This document shows, piece by piece, positions 16,793 through 24,800 of a DNA stretch of 64,000 nucleotides. The stretch spans positions 62,001 through 126,000 of the forward strand of contig MSXR01000001.1 of NCBI GenBank assembly GCA_002083655.1. The letters are read 5' to 3'. The translations under genes were made by a program, and so were the position numbers. The DNA comes from Proteobacteria bacterium ST_bin14. GTDB taxonomy: Bacteria > Pseudomonadota > Alphaproteobacteria > Sphingomonadales > Sphingomonadaceae. Positions within the stretch are counted from its first letter, which is position 1; each line of letters opens with the position of its first letter. The notes under the pieces are model-generated. The model was not told the DNA's origin. It did not search any database and worked only from the letters and a program-made list of their open reading frames with translations.

Positions 16793-17455
16793 TCAGGCAG
16801 GAACGGTTTGGCGCAGCCCAATCAGCTGGAGCCAGGCCACTTCAATGCTGCGGATGTGATCGGCATTGGCGAGCCATTGCCAATGACGGCTACCGTGCCG
16901 CCCATTCGGTCGCCAGAACCGCGCGCTTGCCAGCAGATGAACATGCGGCGTCCCGACCCATAGCCCGTCCGCATCCTGTCGGTGGTGGATCGCCCAATCT
17001 ACAATCATCCCCTTGTCGACGAGGTGACGATAAGCAAAATGCTCGACGAGCCAGGTCCATCGCTCAGGGCCTGCTCCGATAGGCAGGTCGGCTACGATAT
17101 GCGTCGCAGCGATTGCCTGAGGGCCTTCGAGCGCGGCCGCTTCGTCGGCTTCGCGCCAAAGCGCATCGCCCGATTTCAGATACGGCGGCAGTTTTTGCGG
17201 GTGACAGCGCCCGGCGGCGAGCAGGTCGCCGCGATCAATATAGGCGTCGGGCACTTTGCCGAATCTGTCGCTGCCGCCAATACGATTGATGTAAAACCAC
17301 GAGGCCGTTGCCGTATAATGTGTCGCGTAAGGCCCTTCGGTCGACCTTGTTTCGCGCCCGGCAGCGCATACGGGACGTGCGTTGAACGGCGGGCGCGGGC
17401 GGGCGCCGACCTCCCTTACGCTCCGCGTGCGGAGGGTAGTCACGGTATCTGACAT
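16793..17455 (-). CDS. Small MobA/MobL-like relaxase-domain protein
   Basis: The ATG at 17455 has the leader AAGGAAACAGAC and gives 220 residues. The central part resembles the MobA/MobL domain: THIVADLPIGAGPERWTWLVEHFAYRHLVDKGMIVDWAIHH, then GTPHVHLLASARFW, which supplies the His-rich metal-binding motif. Compared with typical MobA/MobL proteins there is an insert (RQDADGLWVG) between the first His and PHVH. No primase or helicase domain is attached. It lies near, and in the same direction as, the much larger relaxase at 17988-19958. Its own nicking activity is uncertain. Confidence 0.65.
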   Translation of the reverse strand: MSDTVTTLRTRSVREVGARPRPPFNARPVCAAGRETRSTEGPYATHYTATASWFYINRIGGSDRFGKVPDAYIDRGDLLAAGRCHPQKLPPYLKSGDALWREADEAAALEGPQAIAATHIVADLPIGAGPERWTWLVEHFAYRHLVDKGMIVDWAIHHRQDADGLWVGTPHVHLLASARFWRPNGRHGSRHWQWLANADHIRSIEVAWLQLIGLRQTVPA

Positions 17456-17987
17456 GTCTGTTTCCTTGGAGAAAGCCGCATCGCGGCATTTCACGTGTCG
17501 CCGTTGCGACACGTGGAGCCGCCAGGCTCGGTTCCATGCTTCAAAGCATTTTCCCTTCCGCCATCTGGCTCATTCTCTCCTTCCTGTTCTCCCTGCTCAG
17601 GCTGACGCGGTGGCGCGCCTTGCTTTTCCACGCTGGCCCTATGCAAGTGCCGTTCAGCGTAAGAGACCGACTTCGTGCGGCGATCAGAACGGCCACCCAG
17701 CACGTCAGCATCCTGGCCATAAACTTCGACGGCTATCGGCTGAAGCACTGCCGGGCGTCGCCGCTCCGCCGCCAGGGCGGCGCAAAACCAGGTCGACGAG
17801 ATCATTGATCCCGAAGTGTGCGAGATCACGACCGCTTGATCGACGACGACAACGACAACGATATCAAGAGAGCCCCGATCGGGGCCCTCTTCATAACGTC
17901 AGCCCTTCATCAAAGATGGCCTGTTTTATTTTGCCCCGCTGGCCTGATGTCTGACCGGCTTTGACCGCTGGCGGACGTAACAGTCCA
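17456..17987. other. Spacer between the two relaxase-type genes
   Basis: About 530 bases with no gene that I can support. A GTG-started - strand frame at 17491-17829 encodes 112 residues with a Gln/Glu-rich C-terminal part. It has no recognisable domain, so I do not call it. The region holds the hairpin at 17866-17891 and, at about 17841-17862, a short run of repeated GAC/AAC triplets. The - strand leader of the small MobA/MobL-like gene starts at its left end. Confidence 0.4.
17866..17891 (-). terminator. Hairpin downstream of relaxase gene
   Basis: AAGAG and GCCCC pair with GGGGC and CTCTT around a GATC loop, with one A/C mismatch, giving a ten-pair stem. It lies about 100 bases beyond the relaxase stop at 17988 in the direction of transcription. 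There is no long T run on either strand, so it may be a weak or factor-assisted terminator. Confidence 0.5.
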
Positions 17988-19958
17988 TCAATCGATGCCA
18001 CCCCCGTCGCGAGATCGGGCCGGAAAGGCGCGGGTCGGCGCGTCGGGACGCGTGATGACCCGATCGCTGGTCCGGGGACGAATTGCAGGGTCGGACGTGC
18101 GAGTCGGGAGTGCAGTGTGATGGGTCAAATCTTCGAACCTGACAGGCTCCTGCTGCCATGCCGCGAGGTCCTTCGTCGACATCGCGCGCCGATATGCGCG
18201 CGCCCAACGTTGCAGGCTGGAGCTTTCGTCGCGCTGACCGACTTGAAGATCGGCCGCACGCTTCCTCGCCTCTTCAACGCCCCGTCTGGCGCGGTGCGCA
18301 CGACGCATTGCCTCTGCGAGGGTGATCGTCTCGATCTCGATGCCGAGACGTCTGGCCGCGCGTTCGCACTGGGCAATATAGGCGGCATCGCCGAACACGG
18401 CCGCCCGACCGAACCTTGTATGGGTGAGTGTCAGCGCCGCTTCGACCGCACGATCCGAGCTGTCGTTGACCCAGACGATAACACCAGTATCGACCAGTGC
18501 CGGTTGGCCGCGCCGCGCCAGATCATCTCGTGACCAGTAGCAAATGATGGTGCCACGACGCTCGGCTTCGAAGCCAGGCAACACGGCCACCGAAGGTTGG
18601 GGGGCAACTACGAATGACAGATCTACGATCCCCGCATCCGGTTCGCCGATGGCCCCAAGGTCGATCGCACCTATGTCATCAAACGTCGCAGCTGCATGAC
18701 GCATCGCACGAACGGCTTCGATGCGGCCGTTGAACGCGGCCATGATCGACGCCGTCGTCAAAGCACGCAGCCGAGGCCATGCCGTCGCTAGGTCGCGCCG
18801 CAGGCGCGGATCGCCGTCGAAGCCGGCGAGGTCCGCACGGTGTGCCGAAAGGTTGGCAATAGTTTCAGCGAGAACCGCGGCGCGGGATTCAAGCAGCGCT
18901 GCGACCCTGGTTTCGATTCGAGCCGACAGCTCGCGCCTCAGTCGCGAACGTTCAAGCCAGGCCTGCGCCATCTCGGCGTCGAGAACCACGGGCGTATATG
19001 GCGCGACGTCAATGCCTACAGGCGGTTCGAAGGTGCCCAGCCGATCCTTGAGTTTCTTCCAGCTATGGCGGCGATCGACGTTGCTGAGCTTCACATGTTC
19101 GTCGCCGGCATAGAGTTCGCCGCCGTTGACTGCCGGCCGGACACCGAGCCCGTGCGGGGCCAGTTGGGCATGAAGCTGGCTCCATGAAACACTGTCGTCC
19201 AGAATAGGACCCGCCACGTCCTGAGCAAATCTTGTGAACGATGCGAACCCGCTCTCCTGTTCCCATGCTAGGGTTTCCCGGCGGAGCGTCGTTCGCTTGC
19301 GGACGCTGCGTTCGAGCGTCGGCTTACGGACGACGTTGCCACCCTGCATTTCGTAACGCGCGCCGACCTCGGATTGCAGGTTCTGCGCATGTTCGATCCG
19401 CGCGATGGAGCGCTGCATCGCCTCCTTATATGCTGCGCGGCCGTCGTCTCCTTGACCGAACGGCAATGCGTCACCCGTCGCCGGATCTACGGTTACGAAC
19501 ATCACGTGAAGATGGAAATTGTCGGTATCGATATGCGCGGCCCACAGGATCGCGGCATCCTCGCAGTCCAACTCCTTGGCAAGGACCGCCACAGCGTCGA
19601 TGCAACCCTGCTCCGTTAATCGCTCGCCTGCCCGGCATGATATGACGCTGTGGCGCACGGGCTTCTTGACCTTGCGGCTGCGTCGCTTGAGCCGCCGCTC
19701 GACCTCTTCCAGCCCAGTGTCCCAGTCGAAGGGATGACCGCCGACCTGCGCAGCACGGTACAGAACGCGATCGCGGGGTGGCTCGGGCGTGTTCGACGTG
19801 CGCGACATGTACGCTGACAGCGTCAGTCCATAGTCCATGCCGATCGCGTCCGGCTTCAACCAGCGGCGATCGCCGTCAGCCATGTAACTGGCGAGGTAGC
19901 GCGCATAGCGCTCCACTCGTTTGGCATTCGCCTTCGACTGGATGAGCTTGATGATCAT
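17988..19958 (-). CDS. MOBP-type relaxase with LPD7-like C-terminal domain
   Basis: The start at 19958 (MIIKLIQSKANAKRVERYARYL) matches the usual relaxase opening; an in-frame ATG at 20099 would add 47 residues reading back through the candidate oriT. The product is 656 residues. WAAHIDTDNFHLHVMFVTVD near residue 145 is the HxD...HxH metal-binding motif III of PF03432 relaxases. The C-terminal region (GTIICYWSRDDLARRGQPALVDTG, VEAALTLTHTRFG, YIAQCERAARRLGIEIE) resembles the LPD7 domain found in mobile-element polyvalent proteins. It would nick oriT and pilot the strand. The divergent traK-like gene and the oriT lie directly upstream. Confidence 0.85.
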   Translation of the reverse strand: MIIKLIQSKANAKRVERYARYLASYMADGDRRWLKPDAIGMDYGLTLSAYMSRTSNTPEPPRDRVLYRAAQVGGHPFDWDTGLEEVERRLKRRSRKVKKPVRHSVISCRAGERLTEQGCIDAVAVLAKELDCEDAAILWAAHIDTDNFHLHVMFVTVDPATGDALPFGQGDDGRAAYKEAMQRSIARIEHAQNLQSEVGARYEMQGGNVVRKPTLERSVRKRTTLRRETLAWEQESGFASFTRFAQDVAGPILDDSVSWSQLHAQLAPHGLGVRPAVNGGELYAGDEHVKLSNVDRRHSWKKLKDRLGTFEPPVGIDVAPYTPVVLDAEMAQAWLERSRLRRELSARIETRVAALLESRAAVLAETIANLSAHRADLAGFDGDPRLRRDLATAWPRLRALTTASIMAAFNGRIEAVRAMRHAAATFDDIGAIDLGAIGEPDAGIVDLSFVVAPQPSVAVLPGFEAERRGTIICYWSRDDLARRGQPALVDTGVIVWVNDSSDRAVEAALTLTHTRFGRAAVFGDAAYIAQCERAARRLGIEIETITLAEAMRRAHRARRGVEEARKRAADLQVGQRDESSSLQRWARAYRRAMSTKDLAAWQQEPVRFEDLTHHTALPTRTSDPAIRPRTSDRVITRPDAPTRAFPARSRDGGGID

Positions 19959-20074
19959 TGCCGGAATATCGGCAGCACTCGCAGAAAAGCCAAGCTGCGC
20001 GCGTCTTTTCTCAACCACGCCGCAGGCGGGCGGTTGCGACACCCGCGGCACGCGGGCGGAGCGACCGCCTGACC

Positions 20075-20103
20075 CGGGTTCGCCACCGCGAACCCGCATC
20101 CTG
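20075..20103 (+). other. Candidate origin of transfer (oriT) with MOBP nick consensus
   Basis: A perfect 9-bp inverted repeat CGGGTTCGC / GCGAACCCG with a CACC loop occupies 20075-20096. It is followed at once by CATCCTG at 20097-20103, which matches the nick-site consensus of RP4/R64-type (MOBP) origins, cut after the G. A second short repeat, CCGCG-GCA-CGCGG, lies just to the left. The spot is in the 400-base gap between the divergent relaxase and traK-like genes, the same place as in RP4. Nicking is inferred, not shown. The rest of the 19959-20356 gap holds imperfect GC-rich repeats such as GCGCGGCG and no gene. Confidence 0.65.
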
Positions 20104-20356
20104 TGTCAAAATCTTCCCTGCCTGAAGCATCATGCAACATGACGCGGCAACACATGGCGGGACGTGGCAAGGCGTAACGCAGTAGAGCGCGGCGTGACAT
20201 AGCGCGGCGCGCCATCGCAGGGCGACACAGAACAAAATCTCAGAATGTCCCAAGGATCGGCTTGCGGATTCTGCTTGGCAAAAATTCCACGCAGGAAAAC
20301 CTCCGATGATCAAGAAATATTGCTGGATGTCCCCTCAAATGGCGAGGGTCTAGGCG

Positions 20357-20908
20357 ATGCCACGCAGAGTGTTCGACGGCATTAAGTTGTCCCAGGACAT
20401 AGCGCAGATGCAGGCAGCAGACAAGGTGTCGCCGCCCAGCGCCCAACCGTCGCTGATGGACGTGGTGCGTCAGTTTGCGACCTACATCGACACGCGGGCC
20501 AAGCTGGGCTGGACCGAAACTATGATCGCAGCGGTGTTAACCGAAGCCGGATACGCGATCGGGCCGGCGACGCTGCGTTCTTACTGCACGCGGCTGCGCA
20601 ATGAGGGCTTGCTCCCGCCACTCACGGGCAAAGCGCCAAAACAGCCGATACCCGCACCGGCGCCAGTCCCGGCTGGTCGGCCGCCCGCCCCGGTCGCAGC
20701 ACAGTCGATCCCAATCAGTAAACTTGCAAGCGACAGCGTCGGCGTCGTCGCCGCGACTATGTCGATCGCGGAACCAATTGTGGACGGCGCCATGTCGCGA
20801 GCGCCGCCGCCCACAGGACCAACGGCAGAAACGACACCCCCCGCTCCCCTCGCCGCAGGGCGCACCTTCAAGGTCAATCGCACTACCCTTCCGCCCGACC
20901 GGGCATGA
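20357..20908 (+). CDS. TraK-like oriT accessory protein (positional call)
   Basis: The 183-residue protein starts at an ATG after a GAGGG-containing leader. Residues about 30-95 are predicted helical, with TMIAAVLTEAGYAIGPATLRSYCTRLR. This looks like a helix-turn-helix in which a residue stretch selects DNA, similar to small mobilisation accessory proteins. From about residue 100 on, the chain is rich in Pro and Ala and likely disordered, ending RTFKVNRTTLPPDRA. It is transcribed away from the relaxase with the candidate oriT between them, matching the position of traK in RP4. No sequence identity to TraK can be claimed from reading alone. Confidence 0.55.
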   Translation: MPRRVFDGIKLSQDIAQMQAADKVSPPSAQPSLMDVVRQFATYIDTRAKLGWTETMIAAVLTEAGYAIGPATLRSYCTRLRNEGLLPPLTGKAPKQPIPAPAPVPAGRPPAPVAAQSIPISKLASDSVGVVAATMSIAEPIVDGAMSRAPPPTGPTAETTPPAPLAAGRTFKVNRTTLPPDRA

Positions 20909-20931
20909 GACCATAGCCAAGGAATGAAGCC

Positions 20932-21789
20932 ATGAACATTACCGTACCCACAGTGCTAAACTGCCGGCTCCGCCGCACCATCCTGAGCATCAAGAACAAG
21001 GGCGGGGTCGGCGGGAGCCACCTCACCATTGCAACCGCAACGCTGTTGCGGATGAGCGCCAACGGCGCGTTCACGACGGTGTTGGTCGATCTCGACGGCT
21101 CAACCGGCACCACCATCAGTAAGATGGGCGAGCGCGATGCTGACGGCATCATAAAGGAGGAGCAGTCGCTCGAGAATGGCGTGCCAGCGATCGACCTGTT
21201 CGATCCCGATCAGCGTGGTCAGTTGCTGCGGCTGACGCAGGTCGAGGACCGGTTCTTGATCCTCGACGGACCCGCGGCTTCGCTGAACACGTTTCGCGCG
21301 CTGACCGAAAACCTCGACGCCCGGGACTTCGCCCAGGCCAACGCCGACTCTGGGCGCGAACTCGTCGTGATGATCCCGATCACACCGCATTTGGCCGCGA
21401 TTTCTGCAGTGCGCGACGCAATTGAAATGTTTGGGGATCAGGCCAGGTACGTCGTCGTGCGCAGCATGCTGGGATATAAGCCGAACGACTATGTGCTCTG
21501 GGACTCGCCCGCGTTCTGCGACAAGTTCGGCCGGGTCGTGAGCGGCAATTCCAAAGCGATGCTTGCCGAGGTCGGCGGCATCGTTCTCGACATGCCCACG
21601 CTCAACCCGAAAGTGTTGGCGCGCGCCGAAGCGCTTAAGCTGACGTTCGCCGAGGCGCTCCATTCCCCGCTCCTTGAAGTGGACGAGCGCACCTCGGTCC
21701 GCAAGTGGCTGAATGCTTGGGCCGGGCAGCTCGATCTCATCCGAGATCCCCTCGGCCTGGATCCTTCGTTCAACTGGGACGTCGCATGA
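20932..21789 (+). CDS. ParA/MinD-like (TraL-position) ATPase-fold protein with altered Walker A
   Basis: The 285-residue protein follows an AAGGA ribosome site. It has a ParA-like fold: an N-terminal P-loop region ILSIKNKGGVGGSHLT, then TVLVDLDGSTGTTISKM (Walker A' Asp), then RFLILDGPAASL (Walker B-like). The canonical P-loop is KGGVGK(S/T)(S/T). Here the second Lys is Gly and the following residues are Ser-His, while the first, deviant Walker Lys is kept. ATP binding or hydrolysis may therefore be weak or lost. It occupies the position of traL in RP4 (KGGVGKS-type protein), and its stop overlaps the next gene (ATGA). Confidence 0.7.
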   Translation: MNITVPTVLNCRLRRTILSIKNKGGVGGSHLTIATATLLRMSANGAFTTVLVDLDGSTGTTISKMGERDADGIIKEEQSLENGVPAIDLFDPDQRGQLLRLTQVEDRFLILDGPAASLNTFRALTENLDARDFAQANADSGRELVVMIPITPHLAAISAVRDAIEMFGDQARYVVVRSMLGYKPNDYVLWDSPAFCDKFGRVVSGNSKAMLAEVGGIVLDMPTLNPKVLARAEALKLTFAEALHSPLLEVDERTSVRKWLNAWAGQLDLIRDPLGLDPSFNWDVA

Positions 21790-22421
21790 GCGCCAGAGAT
21801 AGCGGCGACCGCCGCAAGTCGTCCGATGAGTTGCTGCGGCAGCTCGTTACCGATGACGAGTATATGGCCGTTCTGGAATATGCGCGTGAGGAGGCGTTGG
21901 AGAAGGACAGCACGGTGTTCTTCCTGACGGCTCTGCTCAAGGTGTTCGCGTTCGCCTTCGATCGGTTCCTGCAAATCATCGAGACTGCCGACGTAGGTTG
22001 CTCAGCGCTGCTTGCTGCCACTCGTCAGAGTGACACGCGCATCAACCAAACGCTGACGCAGAATCGCGAACTCTTTGAGGCCATGATGTCCAAAAACCTG
22101 GATCAGATGGGATATTATGTCGGCGAGATGCGCTCCGCGATGGGCGAAATCCGCGTGGTCAAGGACGATCTGGAGAAGACAGCAACGGAGGCCAAGGCGG
22201 TATATCAGGTCTACAAGCGCCTGACGGGCGATGGTGCTGCCAACGCTCTATCCCAGCAGTTTCAGCGCGCCGTGTCTCTGGCTCACGAAAGGGCCATGCC
22301 TGACTACAAGGATCGGCTGAGCGAGCTGATTGGCATGAAACTCAGCGGGTTCGTCGTCTTGGCGGCGCTCATGACGGTCGAGATTGTGATCCTCGGCATT
22401 GTGATCGTCGCATTCAAGTAG
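21786..22421 (+). CDS. Coiled-coil protein with C-terminal membrane anchor (TraM position)
   Basis: I chose the ATG at 21786 because it overlaps the previous stop as ATGA. The product is 211 residues. Residues about 50-68 are hydrophobic (VFFLTALLKVFAFAFDRF). A long helical, charged middle part (about 85-140) could form a coiled coil. The last 25 residues (MKLSGFVVLAALMTVEIVILGIVIVAF) form a clear transmembrane anchor. No domain is recognised. By gene order it occupies the place of traM in RP4 (traK-traL-traM), but this is only an analogy. A membrane-tethered partner of the ParA-like protein is a plausible role. Confidence 0.55.
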   Translation: MSARDSGDRRKSSDELLRQLVTDDEYMAVLEYAREEALEKDSTVFFLTALLKVFAFAFDRFLQIIETADVGCSALLAATRQSDTRINQTLTQNRELFEAMMSKNLDQMGYYVGEMRSAMGEIRVVKDDLEKTATEAKAVYQVYKRLTGDGAANALSQQFQRAVSLAHERAMPDYKDRLSELIGMKLSGFVVLAALMTVEIVILGIVIVAFK

Positions 22422-22461
22422 GGCGCTTGGCCAAAACCTTCGACGATCCTAGAACTGGTCG

Positions 22462-24147
22462 ATGGCCAGCATCATTATCACCGAAATCAAGGCGCTGACG
22501 CTTCGGCATCGCTTTCTCAGCCGGCTCAACAATCGGTCGGACATCACCGCGCCAGGAAGCATCAGTCCAGCGCTCGAAAAGCGTCTGGTCCGCTTTCTCG
22601 TCGCTGGCGTAGATTATGATGCGGAGCCCGGCGCGGGAGGATGGCCCGTGCCGACCGGCGCGCGATACACCAAACTCTGCTTCTCGCCGCTGCTAGCGGC
22701 GAGCGCGACCGCCAAGCTCTCAGGCCGCCTCTATACGCTGCCGCAATCGATCGACCAATATGTCGATTATATCGAGAAGATCACGACGATCGCCCCGGCT
22801 CACGACGCCGAGCTGATGCAGCTGTTTCGGTTCACGCCGTCGTGGCTGTTTGACGCGACCGCGGCGATGCGGGCTCAATGCCCGGAAGCATGGCGCCTCC
22901 TTTTGAGCAACGAGTTCGCGCTTGCGCTCCAGTTGTGGCGGCCGCTTGGCGATATCGTGGAAGGCAGCCCGTTCCGTCATCCACTGATCCACGGCTTCAT
23001 GATCTTGGCCGAGGCGGAGCGGGGCTGCCTCATCATGCGGCATCTTGCGCGCGTGCGCCGGATTGCGGAGCGACCGGAGCTGTTGGAGGCGTTGGACTCC
23101 AAGCTTCCGCTTGGTACGTGGTTCAAGCCCGACGAGCTGCGGGAACTCTATCGCTGGCTGGAATATGCAAGCTTCTCGTCCGGTGCGCTTGGCAAGATCC
23201 TGTTCACAATGACGGCCGAGGCGATCGCGGCGTTGCCCCGGGGCTTCGCGCCATGGGCGATCGCACGCGGGGACAAGATCGATCCGTTCGCCCTCTTTGG
23301 CGATGACCGCTCCATCCGCAATCTCATGGCGGAGGTCTTCAGGCTGCCCCCTTTGCCACTCGTTGTCGCGCCGGGCGGTTCCATCGAAAATCCCGTCGAG
23401 CGGAAGCGCATCATACTACGCGACCATAATCCCTTCAGGTGGTATGGCATGACCAACAAGGTTCTACCGCTTATACTTCTCGATGGAATCCGCGCTGCCT
23501 ATCCGCCGAAGCGCGTCCCAAACCTCGCAGTCCAGCCCACCTCACGGTCAAATCGCGAGATACTCATGGCGCTCGCCTCGGTCATACGGAAAGGGGTCGA
23601 CCCTGACCAGCAAGCTATAATGGAGGCTGCGTCCCGGACGTACACAAAGGGCTCGCAGATCTTTCATGGGGCGTTGGTCGAGCTCGACGGTAATCGGAAG
23701 ATCGGGTTGAAGCTGGCGCAACTGTATCTGCCACACCGGGGTCGGGACGGTTCCGGTGCACGGTTCGATCCAACCATGTGGCTAACGCCGCTGCGCGACG
23801 CCAAGTTCTGGCGGATGTTCATCGATCTGCGGCGGGGCAGTGCGATGCATCGCAACCGGCATTTCGGGTTTAGATCGAAGGTGCGGGCGGCTATCGGTAT
23901 CTTGCGTCGCGGATATGGCGGATTCTTTGCAAGCCTGACTTGGTCCGAGGAGACCGCGCGGATCACGTGCGATCTTGCCGCCGCTATCGGCCCGATCAGC
24001 GCAAACCCTCAGATCGCCTACGCAATCCAAAACCTCGAACGGAAACCTTCGATCCGACGGCGAATGGGGATTACCGTCCGGCGCCTCGGTTACGGGGACG
24101 GCAAGAAGCGCAGTGCGGCGGCGTCACGGGTAAAAAAGGTCAAGTGA
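22462..24147 (+). CDS. Large protein of unknown function in mobile region
   Basis: This is a 561-residue reading frame with steady codon use and no recognised domain. No signal peptide or membrane segment is evident. The chain is rich in Arg, Leu and Trp, and its C-terminus is strongly basic (IRRRMGITVRRLGYGDGKKRSAAASRVKKVK). Notable segments are FRFTPSWLFDATAAMR, HRNRHFGFRSKVRAAIG and SANPQIAYAIQNLERKPSIRR. It lies 40 bases after the TraM-position gene with no strong ribosome site, so it may be read with that gene. A DNA-binding or replication-related role is only a guess from its charge and context. Confidence 0.6.
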   Translation: MASIIITEIKALTLRHRFLSRLNNRSDITAPGSISPALEKRLVRFLVAGVDYDAEPGAGGWPVPTGARYTKLCFSPLLAASATAKLSGRLYTLPQSIDQYVDYIEKITTIAPAHDAELMQLFRFTPSWLFDATAAMRAQCPEAWRLLLSNEFALALQLWRPLGDIVEGSPFRHPLIHGFMILAEAERGCLIMRHLARVRRIAERPELLEALDSKLPLGTWFKPDELRELYRWLEYASFSSGALGKILFTMTAEAIAALPRGFAPWAIARGDKIDPFALFGDDRSIRNLMAEVFRLPPLPLVVAPGGSIENPVERKRIILRDHNPFRWYGMTNKVLPLILLDGIRAAYPPKRVPNLAVQPTSRSNREILMALASVIRKGVDPDQQAIMEAASRTYTKGSQIFHGALVELDGNRKIGLKLAQLYLPHRGRDGSGARFDPTMWLTPLRDAKFWRMFIDLRRGSAMHRNRHFGFRSKVRAAIGILRRGYGGFFASLTWSEETARITCDLAAAIGPISANPQIAYAIQNLERKPSIRRRMGITVRRLGYGDGKKRSAAASRVKKVK

Positions 24148-24199
24148 TTTACCACAAGGGTGGAAACCGGCAAGGCCGCTTTGCAGCAGACACAAAGAT

Positions 24200-24589
24200 T
24201 TATGCTCTTTTGTTCATGTTGGGGGCATCGCCGCCGTCGCTGCCCAGGCCTCCGGAAATGCTTCGGATGCTGGCCCGCGCTCGGCGCTTGGCGATGTTGG
24301 GGACTCCCTGACTCACGCCGATGACCCCAATGGTAAAATCGTCGCGGTTGAACCTCCCCGCATCGGGGCAGGCGATCGAAAAATCCTGGAGCTTCACCTC
24401 CAGCTTCGGGTCAGGCAGCCGATCCGCTGCAATCGCGCTCGACCGCGCGGCATCGGTCTGTGCCGCTCGCGCGGCAATGCTCGGCACATCACGGTCTGCC
24501 CGCGCAAGAGCCTGATTGAACGTCAGCGGCTCTGCCAGTGCAGGCGCTGACAAGAGAATCATCGACGAGAAAGCAAAGTGGCGACCCAT
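24200..24589 (-). pseudogene. Truncated TolC-family (CzcC-like) outer membrane efflux protein
   Basis: The first ~106 residues read like a TolC/CzcC family N-terminus: signal peptide to ALAEPLTFNQALARADRD, then AARSSAIAADRLPDPKLEVKLQDF and FTIGVIGVSQGVPNIAKRRARA. After about 24272 the frame continues only 23 residues, with no resemblance to the family, and stops. A full protein would be around 400 residues, so three quarters are missing. A heavy-metal efflux operon was probably once here and was cut off at this junction of the mobile region. Confidence 0.75.
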
Positions 24590-24593
24590 GGAG

Positions 24594-24692
24594 TATGCCC
24601 ATCCGGCGGATCACCTCGGCCACCGGAGTCCCCGTCCCCACCTGCTTCAACGTGAACGCGATCTGCTCGTCCTTGTGGTTTGACTTCTTCAT
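24594..24692 (-). pseudogene. IS3-family transposase OrfA 5' fragment
   Basis: From the ATG at 24692, 33 residues (MKKSNHKDEQIAFTLKQVGT, then GTPVAEVIRRMGI) match the start of IS3-family OrfA proteins with their helix-turn-helix. Similarity ends at about 24594. The remaining frame then runs backward over the truncated tolC start. The rest of orfA and orfB are absent. The break sits directly against the tolC remnant, so the insertion and a later deletion are stacked here. Confidence 0.7.
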
Positions 24693-24780
24693 GTCCGGCT
24701 CCGTGCCTGCAGGCCCGACAGGGCCGGAAGACCCTCACTCAAACTGAAGGAAGAAACGGCGGGAACGTCAGACCCTGCAA

Positions 24781-24799
24781 TTGGCAATAGCTCTGCCAG
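24781..24799. promoter_or_regulatory. Inverted repeat TTGGCA-N7-TGCCAG
   Basis: This matches, with one mismatch in 12 positions and the same 7-base spacer, the repeat found at three divergent spacers of the sulfatase locus. Here it lies just past the 3' end of a - strand hydrolase gene and beside the IS3 remnant, with no start codon nearby. It may be chance or an orphan site. Confidence 0.25.
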
Positions 24800-24800
24800 A

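Noticed and set aside
17491..17829. 112-codon - strand frame between the two relaxase-type genes
   Set aside because: It starts at GTG without a convincing ribosome site and shows no known domain; the Gln/Glu-rich composition alone is not enough.
17382..17954. 190-codon + strand frame
   Set aside because: It overlaps the leader and start of the small MobA/MobL-like gene on the opposite strand and has no family features.
19959..20356. CRISPR-like repeats in the GC-rich gap near the relaxase
   Set aside because: The repeated GCGCGGCG strings are short, imperfect and without regular spacers; an oriT explains the region better.
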